Assembly (NCBI GenBank): GCA_963780345.1
Contig: CAWABU010000002.1
Span: 372,001-436,000 of the forward strand
Origin: PALSA-693 sp963780345
GTDB taxonomy: Bacteria > Actinomycetota > Acidimicrobiia > Acidimicrobiales > Palsa-688
Length of the DNA stretch: 64,000 nt
Direction of reading: 5' to 3'
In this document: positions 46,047-55,383 of the stretch, one piece after another
Layout of the letters: the number at the start of each line of letters is the position of its first letter
Position numbering within the stretch: the first letter of the stretch is position 1
Notes under the pieces: generated by a model
Seen by the model: only the letters and a program-made list of their open reading frames with translations
Told to the model about the DNA's origin: nothing
Database searches by the model: none
Translations under genes and position numbers: made by a program

Positions 46047-47168
46047 TCAGCCCGCCGCCTCCACGCCGGTGAGCTGGCGGGTGCGCTCGTCGGCGATCAG
46101 CGCATCGACCAGGTCGTCAAGCTCGCCCAGTAGAACTTTGTCGAGCTTGTACAGGGTCAACCCGATGCGATGGTCGGTGACCCGATTCTCCTTGTAGTTG
46201 TATGTCCGGATTTTCTCTGAACGACGGCCCCCACCGACCTGGCTCCGTCGCGCCGTCGACAGCTCGGCGGCCTGCCGGTCCTGTTCGGCCTTGAGCAGCC
46301 GGGCTCGCAGCACCTGCATGGCCTTGGCCCGGTTCTGAATCTGACTCTTCTCATCCTGCATCGCCACCACGATGCCGGTCGGCAGGTGGGTGATGCGCAC
46401 GGCGGAATCGGTGGTGTTGACCGACTGCCCGCCGGGTCCGGTCGAGCGGTAGACGTCGATTTTGAGATCCTTGTCCTCGATATGGACATCGACCTCTTCG
46501 GCTTCGGGCAGGACCGTCACCGTCGCCGACGACGTGTGCACCCGGCCCTGCGATTCGGTGACGGGCACCCGCTGCACCCGGTGCGGACCGCCCTCGTACT
46601 TGAGGTGTGACCACGCGTCCCGGCCTTTGACCAGAAACGTCACCTGATTGACTCCACCCATGTCGGAGGGATCGGTTGACAGCGTTTCGACGGCCAGACC
46701 CTTCCGTTCGCAGTACCGGACGTACATCTCGTAGAGGTCCCGGGCGAAGAGGTTCGCTTCCTCGCCTCCTTCGGCGCCCCGGATCTCGATGATCACGTTT
46801 TTCCCGTCGTTGGGATCGGACGGCAGCAAGAGGACCTTGAGGCGCTCGTCCAGCTCGGCGAGGCGAGCTTCGGCGCTGTCCATCTCCTCTCGCAGCAGCG
46901 TCCGCTCGTCGCTGTCAGCCCCGGGCGGCGCGGATTCTCCCGATGGCGTGGCAGGTGCGAGGGCGAGATCGGCCATCATCTCGTGGGCCGTCGCCAGATC
47001 CGCGGCTACGGCCCGATATTCACGGAAGGTAGCGACGACCGGCTCCAGCTCCTTGTAGCGGCGCGAGGCCTCGCGGAGCCGACGCTGGTCGCCGATCACC
47101 GCCGGGTCGGACAGCTGGACGAGGACGGCCTCGTATTCGTTCTCGATGTCTGACAGCCGGTCCAGCAC
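46047..47168 (-). CDS. prfA: Peptide chain release factor 1
   Basis: RF1 terminates translation at UAA and UAG. It has 373 residues, GGQ motif in STGPGGQSVNTTDSAVRI and the domain end RIGLTLYKL. GTG 47168 (MLDRLSDIENEYEAV) matches the family start and has TACGCT 6 nt upstream; a longer frame from 47189 is rejected for that reason. The region LALAPATPSGESAPPGADSD is a small non-conserved insert. Confidence 0.96.
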   Translation of the reverse strand: MLDRLSDIENEYEAVLVQLSDPAVIGDQRRLREASRRYKELEPVVATFREYRAVAADLATAHEMMADLALAPATPSGESAPPGADSDERTLLREEMDSAEARLAELDERLKVLLLPSDPNDGKNVIIEIRGAEGGEEANLFARDLYEMYVRYCERKGLAVETLSTDPSDMGGVNQVTFLVKGRDAWSHLKYEGGPHRVQRVPVTESQGRVHTSSATVTVLPEAEEVDVHIEDKDLKIDVYRSTGPGGQSVNTTDSAVRITHLPTGIVVAMQDEKSQIQNRAKAMQVLRARLLKAEQDRQAAELSTARRSQVGGGRRSEKIRTYNYKENRVTDHRIGLTLYKLDKVLLGELDDLVDALIADERTRQLTGVEAAG

Positions 47169-47289
47169 GGATCCAGCGTACCGGCGCATCGGGAGCGGGG
47201 AGCCTGAGGTTCCAGGTGGACCACATTCAGAGCGTCAACGGCGTCTTCAGCCGGCGGCGTCGTCCAGCGGCCAGGCCTACACTCCCGGC
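47169..47289. promoter_or_regulatory. Divergent leaderless promoters of prfA and the methyltransferase
   Basis: Minus strand: TACGCT (47175-47180) is 6 nt before GTG 47168. Plus strand: TACACT (47278-47283) is 6 nt before GTG 47290. Neither gene has a Shine-Dalgarno. Confidence 0.6.
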
Positions 47290-48111
47290 GTGAGCACACC
47301 GCCACCAGGTTGGGTGGAGTCCAACCGGAGTATGTGGGACGAGCGGGTTCCCCTGCATGTGGTGTCCGACTTCTACGACGTCGCCGGATTCAAGGCCGGC
47401 CACCCACAGATCGAACCCTTCGAGGTCGACGAGTTGGGGGCGCTCGGCGATCTGCGCCTGGCTCACCTCCAGTGCCACTTCGGGATGGACACCCTCGACC
47501 TGGTGCGAATGCATCCGACGCTGGAGGCGGTCGGCCTGGACTTCTCCGCTCCGGCCATCGAGGCGGCCCAGGTGCTGGCCGGTGAGGTCGGGCTGGCGAC
47601 CCGGGCCCGGTTCGTGCAGGCCGAGGTGCGCGCCGCCGCAGCGACCCTGGGGGCCTCGAGCTTCGACGTCGTCTACACCGGGAAAGGGGCGCTGTGCTGG
47701 CTGCCGGATTTGCGGCCATGGGCCGAACAATGCGCCCTGCTGCTCCGTCCCGGCGGCTGGCTCTATCTCTGCGAATTTCATCCGGTCGGGTACTGCCTTG
47801 ATCAAGCGACGCCGACGGTCACGCAGGACTATTTCGCCACCGATGCCATCATTGACGAGACCGCCGGGACCTATGCCGACCTGGAGGCTCCGACGGTGCA
47901 CAACCTCTCCTACGAGTGGCTGCACCCGCTCTCACAGGTCTTCGAGGCCCTGCTCGGCGTCGGCTTCCAGCTCCGCTTCTTGCACGAGTGGGATTACACC
48001 ATCTTCCAGCTCAACCAATGGCTGGTGAAAGGCGACGACGGCCGTTACCGCTGGCCGGGATCCGGCCGTCTCCCCTTGATGTACTCGCTCAAGGCGCAGA
48101 AGCCGGGGTAG
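47290..48111 (+). CDS. Class I SAM-dependent methyltransferase
   Basis: This 273-residue methyltransferase opens with WVESNRSMWDERVPLHV and has LGDLRLAHLQCHFGMDTLDL (SAM motif I, with His-Leu-Gln-Cys-His in place of the usual DVGCG core), VGLDFSAPAIEAA and LLRPGGWLYLCEFHPV. The substrate is unknown. It stands on the plus strand between rpmE and prfA, a place occupied by no gene in the classical actinobacterial order, and has its own leaderless promoter. Confidence 0.88.
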   Translation: MSTPPPGWVESNRSMWDERVPLHVVSDFYDVAGFKAGHPQIEPFEVDELGALGDLRLAHLQCHFGMDTLDLVRMHPTLEAVGLDFSAPAIEAAQVLAGEVGLATRARFVQAEVRAAAATLGASSFDVVYTGKGALCWLPDLRPWAEQCALLLRPGGWLYLCEFHPVGYCLDQATPTVTQDYFATDAIIDETAGTYADLEAPTVHNLSYEWLHPLSQVFEALLGVGFQLRFLHEWDYTIFQLNQWLVKGDDGRYRWPGSGRLPLMYSLKAQKPG

Positions 48112-48121
48112 GCGGGCCCCG

Positions 48122-48331
48122 CTACTTCTTGCCGCGACGGCCGTAGCGGCGCTCGAAGCGCTCTACTCGTCCGCCGGTGTCGACCAGCTTCTGCTTACCC
48201 GTATAGAAGGGGTGGCACGCGTTGCACAACTCGGTGTGCAAGGTGGACTTGGTCGAGCGGGTGGTGAAGGTGTTCCCGCAGGAGCACGTGACCGTGGCGG
48301 TCACGTACTCGGGATGGGTTTCTGTTTTCAT
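48122..48331 (-). CDS. rpmE: 50S ribosomal protein L31
   Basis: L31 is a zinc-binding large-subunit protein. It has 69 residues with the cysteine set of the C+ form (VTCSCGNTF ... LCNACHPFYTGKQK), so it needs zinc. AGAGAGG lies 7 nt before the ATG. It follows rho by 27 bases, as in other actinobacteria. Confidence 0.98.
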   Translation of the reverse strand: MKTETHPEYVTATVTCSCGNTFTTRSTKSTLHTELCNACHPFYTGKQKLVDTGGRVERFERRYGRRGKK

Positions 48332-48358
48332 CGCGATGCCTCTCTACGTCTCTACGTC

Positions 48359-50525
48359 TCAGATCGACGGGGTGGCGTTCTTGGCCACCTCAGCCAGGAA
48401 CTCGTCATTGGTGCGGGTGGTCTTGATGCGATCCATCAGGAGCTCCAGTCCGGCGGCGCTGCTGCCTTCGCTGGCCAGGGCGTTGAGCACCCGTCGCAGC
48501 TTCCAAACCTGCTGCAGCTGAACCCGGTCGAACAGCAGCTCCTCGTGGCGGGTAGAAGAGCCGTTGACGTCGATGGCCGGGTAGATCCGGCGCTCGGCGA
48601 GCTTCCGGTCGAGCCGCAACTCCATGTTGCCCGTGCCCTTGAACTCCTCGAATATCACCTCGTCCATCCGACTTCCCGTCTCCACCAATGCGGTGGCCAG
48701 GATCGTCAACGATCCACCTTCCTCGATATTCCGCGCCGCCCCGAAGAACTTCTTCGGGGGATACAGGGCGCCGGTGTCGATGCCACCAGACATGATCCGG
48801 CCCGTTGCCGGCTGGGCGAGGTTGTAGGCGCGGGCCAGGCGGGTGATGCCGTCGAGGACAATGACGACATCGCGGCCCTGCTCGACCATACGCTTGGCTC
48901 GTTCGATGGCCAGCTCGGCTACCTGGGTGTGCTCCTCTGCGGGGCGATCGAAGGTGGACGCGATCACTTCGCCCTTCACCGACCGCCGCATGTCGGTCAC
49001 CTCCTCGGGACGCTCGTCGACGAGAAGGACAATCAGCAGCACGTCGGGATTATTGGCCTCGATGGAGTGGGCAATCTGTTTGAGAATCGTCGTCTTGCCC
49101 GCCTTCGGCGGCGAGACGATCATGCCCCGCTGACCCTTGCCAATGGGAGCGATCAGATCGACGATCCGCGCCGTCATGTTGGCGCTGTCGCCAGGGACCT
49201 CGAGTCGCAGTTTCTGGTCGGGGAAAAGTGGGGTCAGGTTCTCGAAGCGGGGCCGCCCCCGAGCTTCGTCCGGCGTGAGGCCGGACACGGTATCGATGCG
49301 CAACAACGCCGGATATTTTTCGTTGCCGCCCGCCGGCCGAGCCGCCCCCTCGAGATAGTCCCCCTTCCGAAGGGCGAAACGCCGGACCTGGCTGATGGAC
49401 ACGTACACATCACCCGGCCCGGAGAGGAATCCCCGGGTCCGCAGGAATCCGTACCCTTCGTCGCGAAGGTCCAGAAATCCGGTTACTGGCACCGGCTCTC
49501 CGGAGAACTGGGTTTCAGCGGCCTGCCCCGGCAGGTCCCGGTCGCTCCTCTCGAAGCGCTCCCGGCCCCGGCGTCGGCGGTTTCTCCGGTTGCCGGGTTC
49601 CGCGTCGAACGCCCGGATAGCTCCGCCGGAATCGGCCTGCCCATTGTGGCCGTCGGGGTTGTGGCCGTCCGGGTTGTGGCCGTCCGACGGTGCGGCCGTC
49701 TGGCGTACGGCCGTCTGAGGCACGGCCGTCTGGGCGGCGGCCGTCTGGGCTGCCGCCGTCTGGGTTGCCGCCGTCTGGGTTGCCGCCGTCGGGGTCGGTA
49801 GGGGCGGCGGCTTCGGACGGGGCCGCGGCGTCGGGCGAGCGGGTCGTGTCCAGGCCGCCGGGGCCCCGGACCCGTCCGCGGGACGCGGTGAGGGAGCTCG
49901 ATCCGTTCGGCTCCGCATCGGCACCCCGATGGCCGGAACGCCCGGAAGCGCCGTCGCCGTTGGTCTCGGTCCGGGACGCCGGGGCACCGGCCACCGGGCC
50001 GGCCAGGACGGGCGGTTCCGACCCGATGACGGGATCGGCCGGGCCGGTGGTTGGCGTCGCGGGGACCTCGGACCGAGCCTCGCCAGGCCCGGCCTCGGAG
50101 CTCTGCCGGCTCTCCCCGTCGGCCGGGGCTGTGTCGGCGGCCCGCCCCGCCGTCTCGGCCCGGCTCCTCGAATCGCCCCGGGTGCGGGCCGAGCCGGTAC
50201 CAGGGGCGGGATCGGCCCGGCGGGACCCGGCCGAGCTGGTGGTGCTGGCTCTGGCCGGGGCGTCGGGGGCGGCCGGCGTCGGGCCGGTCGCACCCGCATC
50301 CGGGGTGGCCTCGAGGGTCGTCCGGCGGGCCCGGGTGCGGCGGGGCTTCTCGACCGGATCCGCTCCGTCGTCCGGTTCGATGCCGGTGGCCCGCAGGATC
50401 TGCGTCACCAGGTCGGCCTTCTTCGCCCGGGCGCCCGGTTTGGCCCCGAGAGCGTCGGCGATAGCGAAGAGCTCGTCCCGCTCCTTGGCCTCCAGGACCG
50501 AGCGCTCGAGCTGCGTTTCGCTCAT
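48359..50525 (-). CDS. rho: Transcription termination factor Rho, with a frame break
   Basis: Rho is the hexameric RNA helicase that ends transcription. The N-terminus (MSETQLERSVLEAKERDELF, then the Rho_N fold to about residue 47) and a 250-residue Gly/Pro/Arg/Asp-rich insert lie in one frame. The RNA-binding domain (GFLDLRDEGYGFLRTRG) and ATPase core (SPPKAGKTTILKQIA, VDERPEEVTDM, DGITRLARAYN) lie in another. They join inside a 15-bp repeat: one unit is 16 bases (49685-49700). Removing one base gives 721 residues. GAGG precedes the ATG by about 6 nt. Confidence 0.95.
49640..49800. repeat. 15-bp tandem repeat in the rho linker
   Basis: About ten degenerate 15-bp units (GACGGC-rich) encode the pentapeptide DG(G/R/H)(N/T/S)P. 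One unit at 49685-49700 has 16 bases and carries the frame break. Confidence 0.88.
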
Positions 50526-50759
50526 GTGCTACCTCGTCTGTGTCGTACGGCTGCGAGTGGATGGAGTCGTCCGCCAAGACCCGGGTGACTCCCGCGAGAT
50601 CAACGGGGGGTTCGGCTGGTGCGCCCCCGGGTGATCGTCCGGCCCGGGCGCACCGTCGGTGGCATGGCCAACGACGACACTTCCATGGTAGCGATCCCGG
50701 CGGCCGAGCGGCAACCACCCTGGGTGCTGTACCTCAACGTGGTGGGGTGGCGAGTCCGC

Positions 50760-50784
50760 CCGCGCCTCTTCGGCGGGGGCGCGG
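50760..50784 (-). terminator. Possible terminator hairpin after thrC
   Basis: CCGCGCC and GGCGCGG arms around an 11-nt loop begin 15 nt beyond the thrC stop. No T run is seen, so it may be Rho-independent only weakly. The 274-bp gap to rho holds nothing else I can support. Confidence 0.35.
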
Positions 50785-50799
50785 ACCCTGACGACCCCG

Positions 50800-51844
50800 T
50801 CAGAGCCCGAGCTCGGCGCGCACGGCGCTGGCGTCTGCGTCCACCGCCGTCGGTACTGCGATCTGGCCGATGGCGATATCCGGGTCCTTGAGCCCGTGGC
50901 CGGTGAGTACACAAACCACCGTGCAGCCGGCCGGCACCCCGGCTTTCAGCAGACCGGCAACCGACGCCGCCGACGCGGGCTCACAGAACACGGACTCTTC
51001 TTGGGCCAGGTAGCGATAGGCGGCCAGGATCTCGTCGTCGGTGACCGACGAGATGGCTCCACCGGATTCGGAGGCCGCAGCCGTGGCGCCATACCACGAC
51101 GCCGGTCGGCCGATGCGAATAGCGGTCGCGATCGTGTCGGGGTCCTCGATGGGATGCCCGGCCACGATTGGGGCCGCCCCCGCAGCCTGAAACCCCATCA
51201 TTCGGGGGAGTTTGGTCACGCGCCCGGCATCCTGATATTCCCGGTAGCCCTTCCAGTAGGCGGTGATATTGCCGGCATTGCCGACCGGAATGCATTGCAC
51301 GTCGGGAGCATCGCCGAGCACATCGACGATCTCGAATGCCCCCGTCTTCTGGCCCTCGATGCGATAAGGGTTGATCGAGTTGACGACGGTCACTGGGGCC
51401 GAGTCGCCCAGCTGGCGCACGATATCGAGGGCGGCGTCAAAGTTGGCCCGGATCTGCAAAACCCGGGCCCCGTGAATCAGGGCTTGCGCCAGCTTGCCCA
51501 ACGCAATGTAACCCTCAGGTATGAGCACCGCGCAGGTGAGTCCCGCCCGGGCCGCGTAGGCGGCGGCGGATGCCGACGTGTTGCCGGTGGACCCGCAGAC
51601 GACCGCCTTGGCTCCCTCTTCGAGGGCTTTGGAGATGGCCACGGTCATGCCCCGGTCTTTGAACGAGCCCGTCGGATTGATGCCCTCGAGCTTCAGCCAG
51701 ACCGTGGCCCCGACGCGCTCCGACAGTCGCGTCGCGGGCAAGAGCGGCGTGCCTCCCTCCTGGAGGGTGACGACAGGCGTTGCGGCAGATACAGGGCAGG
51801 TAAGCCCGGTACTCCTCGATGACGCCCCGCCAACCCTGTCTCAC
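50800..51844 (-). CDS. thrC: Threonine synthase, with a frame break
   Basis: ThrC converts O-phosphohomoserine to threonine with PLP. The main frame has LEGINPTGSFKDRGM (PLP lysine in SFKDRG), CGSTGNTSASAAAYAARAG and IPVGNAGNITAYWKGY. The true N-terminus, starting at GTG 51844 (MRQGWRGVIEEYRAYLP), is in another frame and joins VSAATPVVTLQEGGTPLLP if one base is removed at 51793-51796. That gives 347 residues, the normal length. The GTG overlaps the hom stop (GTGA). Confidence 0.94.
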
Positions 51845-53217
51845 CGGCCGATAACTCGCAGCAGGCCACCGATCCGCTCGACGACATCCAGTTTTCGAAG
51901 ATCGTGCAGGCACGCCTGAACGTCGCGTTCGAAAGCCGGGTGGGTGACAAACACCAGACGAGCCCCGGAGTCGGAGGGGTTGCGACCGGACTGCGGGGCC
52001 AGGTCGCCGGAAACCGACGACTCGGCCGGGGTGGGCAACCCCTCCTGTTCCATCAGGCGGATCGACACCCGGTGCTGCCCGAGCACCCCGGACACGGCAT
52101 GCAGCACCCCGGGACGGTCCGCCACCTGGAGCGTCAGGTAGTAGGCCGACTGAAGGTCATCGATGGGCCGAACACGGGTGCGACGGAGCGCGACGCTCCG
52201 ACCGGCGCCCCCGGTGGTGAGGTTGTGGGCGGCGTCCAGCAAATCTCCGAGAACGGCGCTGGCGGTAGGCATGCCGCCGGCGCCCCGGCCGAGGAACATG
52301 AGCTCGCCGATGGCATCACCCTCGATGAAGACGGCATTGAACGAGTCCCGGACGGCGGCCAGGGGATGGGTCAACGGCACCATGGCCGGGTGGACCCGGA
52401 CCGCCACCGACTCGAGCGTCCCCGGCTGATCGCCCGGGCCGCCCTCATCGTGTTCGATTACGGCGAGCAGCTTGACGGCGTACCCGAGATGGCGGGCGGC
52501 GGAGATGTCCGCCGGTGTCACCCCGTCGATGCCTTCGCGATAGACGTCGCCGGCGACGACTCCGGCGCCGAAGGCCACGTTGGCGAGTATGGCCGCCTTG
52601 GCGGCAGCGTCGTAGCCCTCGACGTCGGCCGTCGGATCGCGCTCCGCGTAACCGAGGCTCTGGGCTTCGGCCAGGGCGTCGTGATAGCTGGCGGCAGACT
52701 CACTCATCCGGCTCAGGATGAAGTTGGTCGTCCCGTTGACGATGCCCATGATGCGGCGGATGCGCTCACCGGCCAGCGATTCCCGAAGGGGCCGGATCAG
52801 GGGAATACCGCCCGCGACCGAAGACTCGAACAACAGGTCGACGCCCGCCAGAGAGGCGGCCTCGAACAGCTCGGCTCCGCAGTTGGCGAGCAGCTCCTTG
52901 TTGGCGGTCACCACTGGCTTGCCGGCCTTGAGGGCGGTGAGGATCAGGGTGCGGGCCGGCTCGATCCCACCGATGACCTCGACGACGACATCCACGGTGG
53001 GGTCGGCGACGACGGCCCCGGCGTCGGTGGTGAGGATGCCGTCAGGGACCGGGGCGTCGCGTTCGCGGGATCGGCTGCGGACCGCGACCGCAGCCAGGTC
53101 CAGCCGGAGGCCGGTGCGGCGCGCAATCCGATCGGCGTCCTCGACGAGTAGCCGGACCAACGCCCCGCCGACATGGCCGCAGCCGAGGAGGCCGACCCGC
53201 AGCGACGTCTTCTCCAT
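51841..53217 (-). CDS. hom: Homoserine dehydrogenase
   Basis: Hom reduces aspartate semialdehyde to homoserine for threonine and methionine. The 458-residue protein has the NAD(P) motif VGLLGCGHVGGALV, VTANKELLANCG, GIVNGTTNFILSRM and a C-terminal ACT domain (VADRPGVLHAVSGVLGQHRV) for feedback control by threonine. ATG 53217 is supported by TACCCT 7 nt upstream; the frame is open 102 codons further up, but only through G-rich repeats. Aspartokinase is not fused. Confidence 0.96.
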   Translation of the reverse strand: MEKTSLRVGLLGCGHVGGALVRLLVEDADRIARRTGLRLDLAAVAVRSRSRERDAPVPDGILTTDAGAVVADPTVDVVVEVIGGIEPARTLILTALKAGKPVVTANKELLANCGAELFEAASLAGVDLLFESSVAGGIPLIRPLRESLAGERIRRIMGIVNGTTNFILSRMSESAASYHDALAEAQSLGYAERDPTADVEGYDAAAKAAILANVAFGAGVVAGDVYREGIDGVTPADISAARHLGYAVKLLAVIEHDEGGPGDQPGTLESVAVRVHPAMVPLTHPLAAVRDSFNAVFIEGDAIGELMFLGRGAGGMPTASAVLGDLLDAAHNLTTGGAGRSVALRRTRVRPIDDLQSAYYLTLQVADRPGVLHAVSGVLGQHRVSIRLMEQEGLPTPAESSVSGDLAPQSGRNPSDSGARLVFVTHPAFERDVQACLHDLRKLDVVERIGGLLRVIGR

Positions 53218-53230
53218 GGCGGAGAGGGTA
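53218..53230 (-). promoter_or_regulatory. Leaderless -10 box of hom-thrC
   Basis: TACCCT (53225-53230) lies 7 nt before ATG 53217. Confidence 0.6.
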
Positions 53231-53275
53231 GTGGGGGTCGGGAGCGGCGGACCGCCGCGGCGCGCCCCGGGGTCA

Positions 53276-53425
53276 TCGCCAGGCGGGGTGGGGGGTGGCG
53301 GCGGGGTGGGCCGGGTGGCGGGCTGGGGCCGGGCCGCCGGGGTGAGCCCGGGCGGCGAGGTGGGGCCGGGCGGCCGGGTGGGGGCGGGCAGCCGGGTGGG
53401 GCCGGGCGGGCGAGGTGGCGCCCGG
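53276..53425. repeat. G-rich degenerate repeat tract
   Basis: Many GGGTGGGG, GGGCGGG and GGCCGGG runs occur in tandem on the plus strand upstream of hom. Runs of three or more G at close spacing could form G-quadruplexes. No gene is seen in 53231-53849. Confidence 0.7.
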
Positions 53426-53712
53426 CGGACGTGAGCACTGGGCGCGTTTGGCGCTATGGGCGCGCTTTTGGCGGTATTACGACCATAACCGCGCCCAAAA
53501 TCACGAAGCGCGCCCAAGTTCACGAGCGAGCCGGCGGCGCCCGGCGACGGACGAACGCCGGCGCGAGTGGCCCCGGGCGGACGTGAGCACTGGGCGCGTT
53601 TGGCGGATTGGGCGCGCTTTTGGCGGTATTACGACCGTAACCGCGCCCAAAATCACGAAGCGCGCCCATTTCACGAAGCAGCCGGCCACGTCGGCGACGG
53701 ACGGACGGACGG
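53426..53712. repeat. Two-copy direct repeat (period 152 bp) with internal hairpin
   Basis: Copy 1 begins at 53426 and copy 2 at 53578; about the first 100 bp are nearly identical. Each copy holds a perfect 8-bp inverted pair GGGCGCGC/GCGCGCCC (53458-53465 with 53508-53515; 53610-53617 with 53660-53667) enclosing TTTTGGCGGT ... ACCGCGCCCAAAA, so each can fold into one long stem. The unit lies between hom and the CoA-transferase and looks like a dispersed palindromic element rather than a gene. Confidence 0.9.
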
Positions 53713-53722
53713 ACGGACGGAC
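53696..53722. repeat. GGAC tetranucleotide repeat
   Basis: Nearly seven copies of a 4-bp unit directly follow copy 2 of the 152-bp repeat. This is a simple-sequence tract liable to slippage. Confidence 0.85.
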
Positions 53723-53849
53723 TGATGCCAGCGGGATAGCCTCCGGTGATGGTTCCGGCGGCAAGCGGACGACTGGGTACCCCCCGCCCCCGGCCCAGCC
53801 CCCAGCCAGGACAAGCGGACGGCTGCCGTCGCCCCACCCGGGTTGCTTG

Positions 53850-55292
53850 ATGACGCCACTCAGTAGCCCCGAGTCCGGTGCGCTGGACCGGGCGTGGGCC
53901 GAGCTGACTGCGGCCGAGAGCCAGGTGCCGGCGGCCCCTTCCCTCAAGGTCACGGGGGAATCGGGGCACCTGCGGTCAAACCTCCCGGTCGAGGCGGTGG
54001 CGTTGGCAGCGGTCGGCACGGCGCTGCGGGCGGCATCGGCGTTCGGCCAGCAGCGTGGCGCCTCCCCGGCTGAAGCGACCCTCGACCGAGCGCAGACCGC
54101 GGCTGCTGTCCGAAGCGAGCGGTACTTCCGGGTAAGCGGGAGGCCGGCCGGAGCGTCCTTTGCCCCTCTCTCCCGCTTCTGGGCCACGGCGGACGGCTGG
54201 ATCCGCACCCACGGCAACTATCCCTGGCACCGCCGTGCCCTGCTCTCGGCCCTCGGCCTGCCGTCAAACCTGCCGTCAACCCTGACGGACACGGACGCGG
54301 ACGCCATGGTGGAAGCCGTGGCCGCGGCCGCGGCAAAGCAGCGGGCGACCGATCTCGAGGAACGAGCCTTCGCCGCCGGCGGGGTAGCGGCCGCGCTTCG
54401 AACGCCAGAAGCCTGGCAGAGCCACCCTCAGGGCCGGGCCGGGACCGACGAACCTTTGATCAGCCACCGCATCGCCGGCTCGGCACCGCCCCGGCATCGG
54501 GATCCGGCACCGCTCCCGATGGCGGGTGTACGCGTCCTCGACCTGACCCGGGTCATCGCCGGTCCCGTCTGCACCCGGTACCTGGGCGCCCTGGGAGCCG
54601 ATGTCCTGCGCCTCGACCCGCCAGATCGGCCCGATGTTGTCCCCGGCGCAGCCGCGGACACGCTTCTCGGCAAACGCAGCGCCTTCCTGAACCTTGCCTC
54701 GACCGCCGGTCAGGCCCGGCTGCACCACCTCCTGGATGAAGCGGACGTCGTCGTCCACGGCTACCGGCCCGGCGCGCTCGATCGCTTCGGCCTGGGCTCC
54801 GGGGACCTCGCGGCCCGGCATGCGGGCCTGGTCGTCGTCCACCTCAATGCCTGGGGCCATGACGGCCCCTGGTCGGGACGCCGGGGCTTCGACAGCATCG
54901 TGCAGGCCGCGTGCGGCATCGCCACCGTCGAGTCTCCCGACGGCACGGCGCCGGGTGTCCTCCCCTGCCAGCTTCTCGACCACGGAACCGGCTATCTGGC
55001 CGCGGCCGCCGCCCTGGACGGCCTGCGCCGTCAGAGCGTCTCAGGCGGCACCGTCATCCGGTCCGTGTCGCTCGCTCGGACCGCCGCCTGGCTGGCAGCC
55101 ACGCAAATCGAATTCGGTCACGATCAGCAGGCCGTGGATCCGACGAGCGAGGACTGGACGGTGGAGCTCGACGGCCCGACCGGTCCGATTTTCGCCGTCG
55201 CGCCTCCCGGGGGGCTCGACGGCAGGCCCCTCAAGTGGCCAAACCTGGCGGCTGGCTACGGTATCGACAACCCGGAGTGGGTCGAGGGCTAG
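53850..55292 (+). CDS. Class III CoA-transferase (CaiB/BaiF family)
   Basis: This 480-residue protein has an N-terminal region with SERYFRVSGRPAGASFAPLS and WIRTHGNYPWHRRALLSALG, an actinobacterial variant layout. The CaiB core follows: MAGVRVLDLTRVIAGPVCTR (nucleotide-binding-like start), GADVLRLDPP, LLGKRSAFLNLAS, VVVHGYRPGALDRFGLG and FDSIVQAACGIA. The catalytic Asp common to the family is expected near the LDP region, but I could not place it with certainty. ATG 53850 is the start after the repeat region; no -10 box or ribosome site is clear. It interrupts the usual lysA-hom pairing. Confidence 0.85.
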   Translation: MTPLSSPESGALDRAWAELTAAESQVPAAPSLKVTGESGHLRSNLPVEAVALAAVGTALRAASAFGQQRGASPAEATLDRAQTAAAVRSERYFRVSGRPAGASFAPLSRFWATADGWIRTHGNYPWHRRALLSALGLPSNLPSTLTDTDADAMVEAVAAAAAKQRATDLEERAFAAGGVAAALRTPEAWQSHPQGRAGTDEPLISHRIAGSAPPRHRDPAPLPMAGVRVLDLTRVIAGPVCTRYLGALGADVLRLDPPDRPDVVPGAAADTLLGKRSAFLNLASTAGQARLHHLLDEADVVVHGYRPGALDRFGLGSGDLAARHAGLVVVHLNAWGHDGPWSGRRGFDSIVQAACGIATVESPDGTAPGVLPCQLLDHGTGYLAAAAALDGLRRQSVSGGTVIRSVSLARTAAWLAATQIEFGHDQQAVDPTSEDWTVELDGPTGPIFAVAPPGGLDGRPLKWPNLAAGYGIDNPEWVEG

Positions 55293-55383
55293 GGATCCGC
55301 GTGCCGGCTGTCGACGAGGGCCGCGACCGGTCCCGATCCAGGGCCGCGTCGGCGGCCTGTGAGCCCCTGGCGGCGCCTGCGGC

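Noticed and set aside
50619..50891. Plus-strand ORF in the thrC-rho gap (MANDDTSMVAIPAAERQPPW region)
   Set aside because: It overlaps the thrC 3' end antisense and has no supporting start signal or recognisable domain; too weak to list as a gene.
51841..53523. Longer hom with a 102-residue Pro-rich N-terminus
   Set aside because: The extension translates the G-rich tract and hairpin repeat; the ATG at 53217 has a leaderless -10 box and begins the conserved domain.
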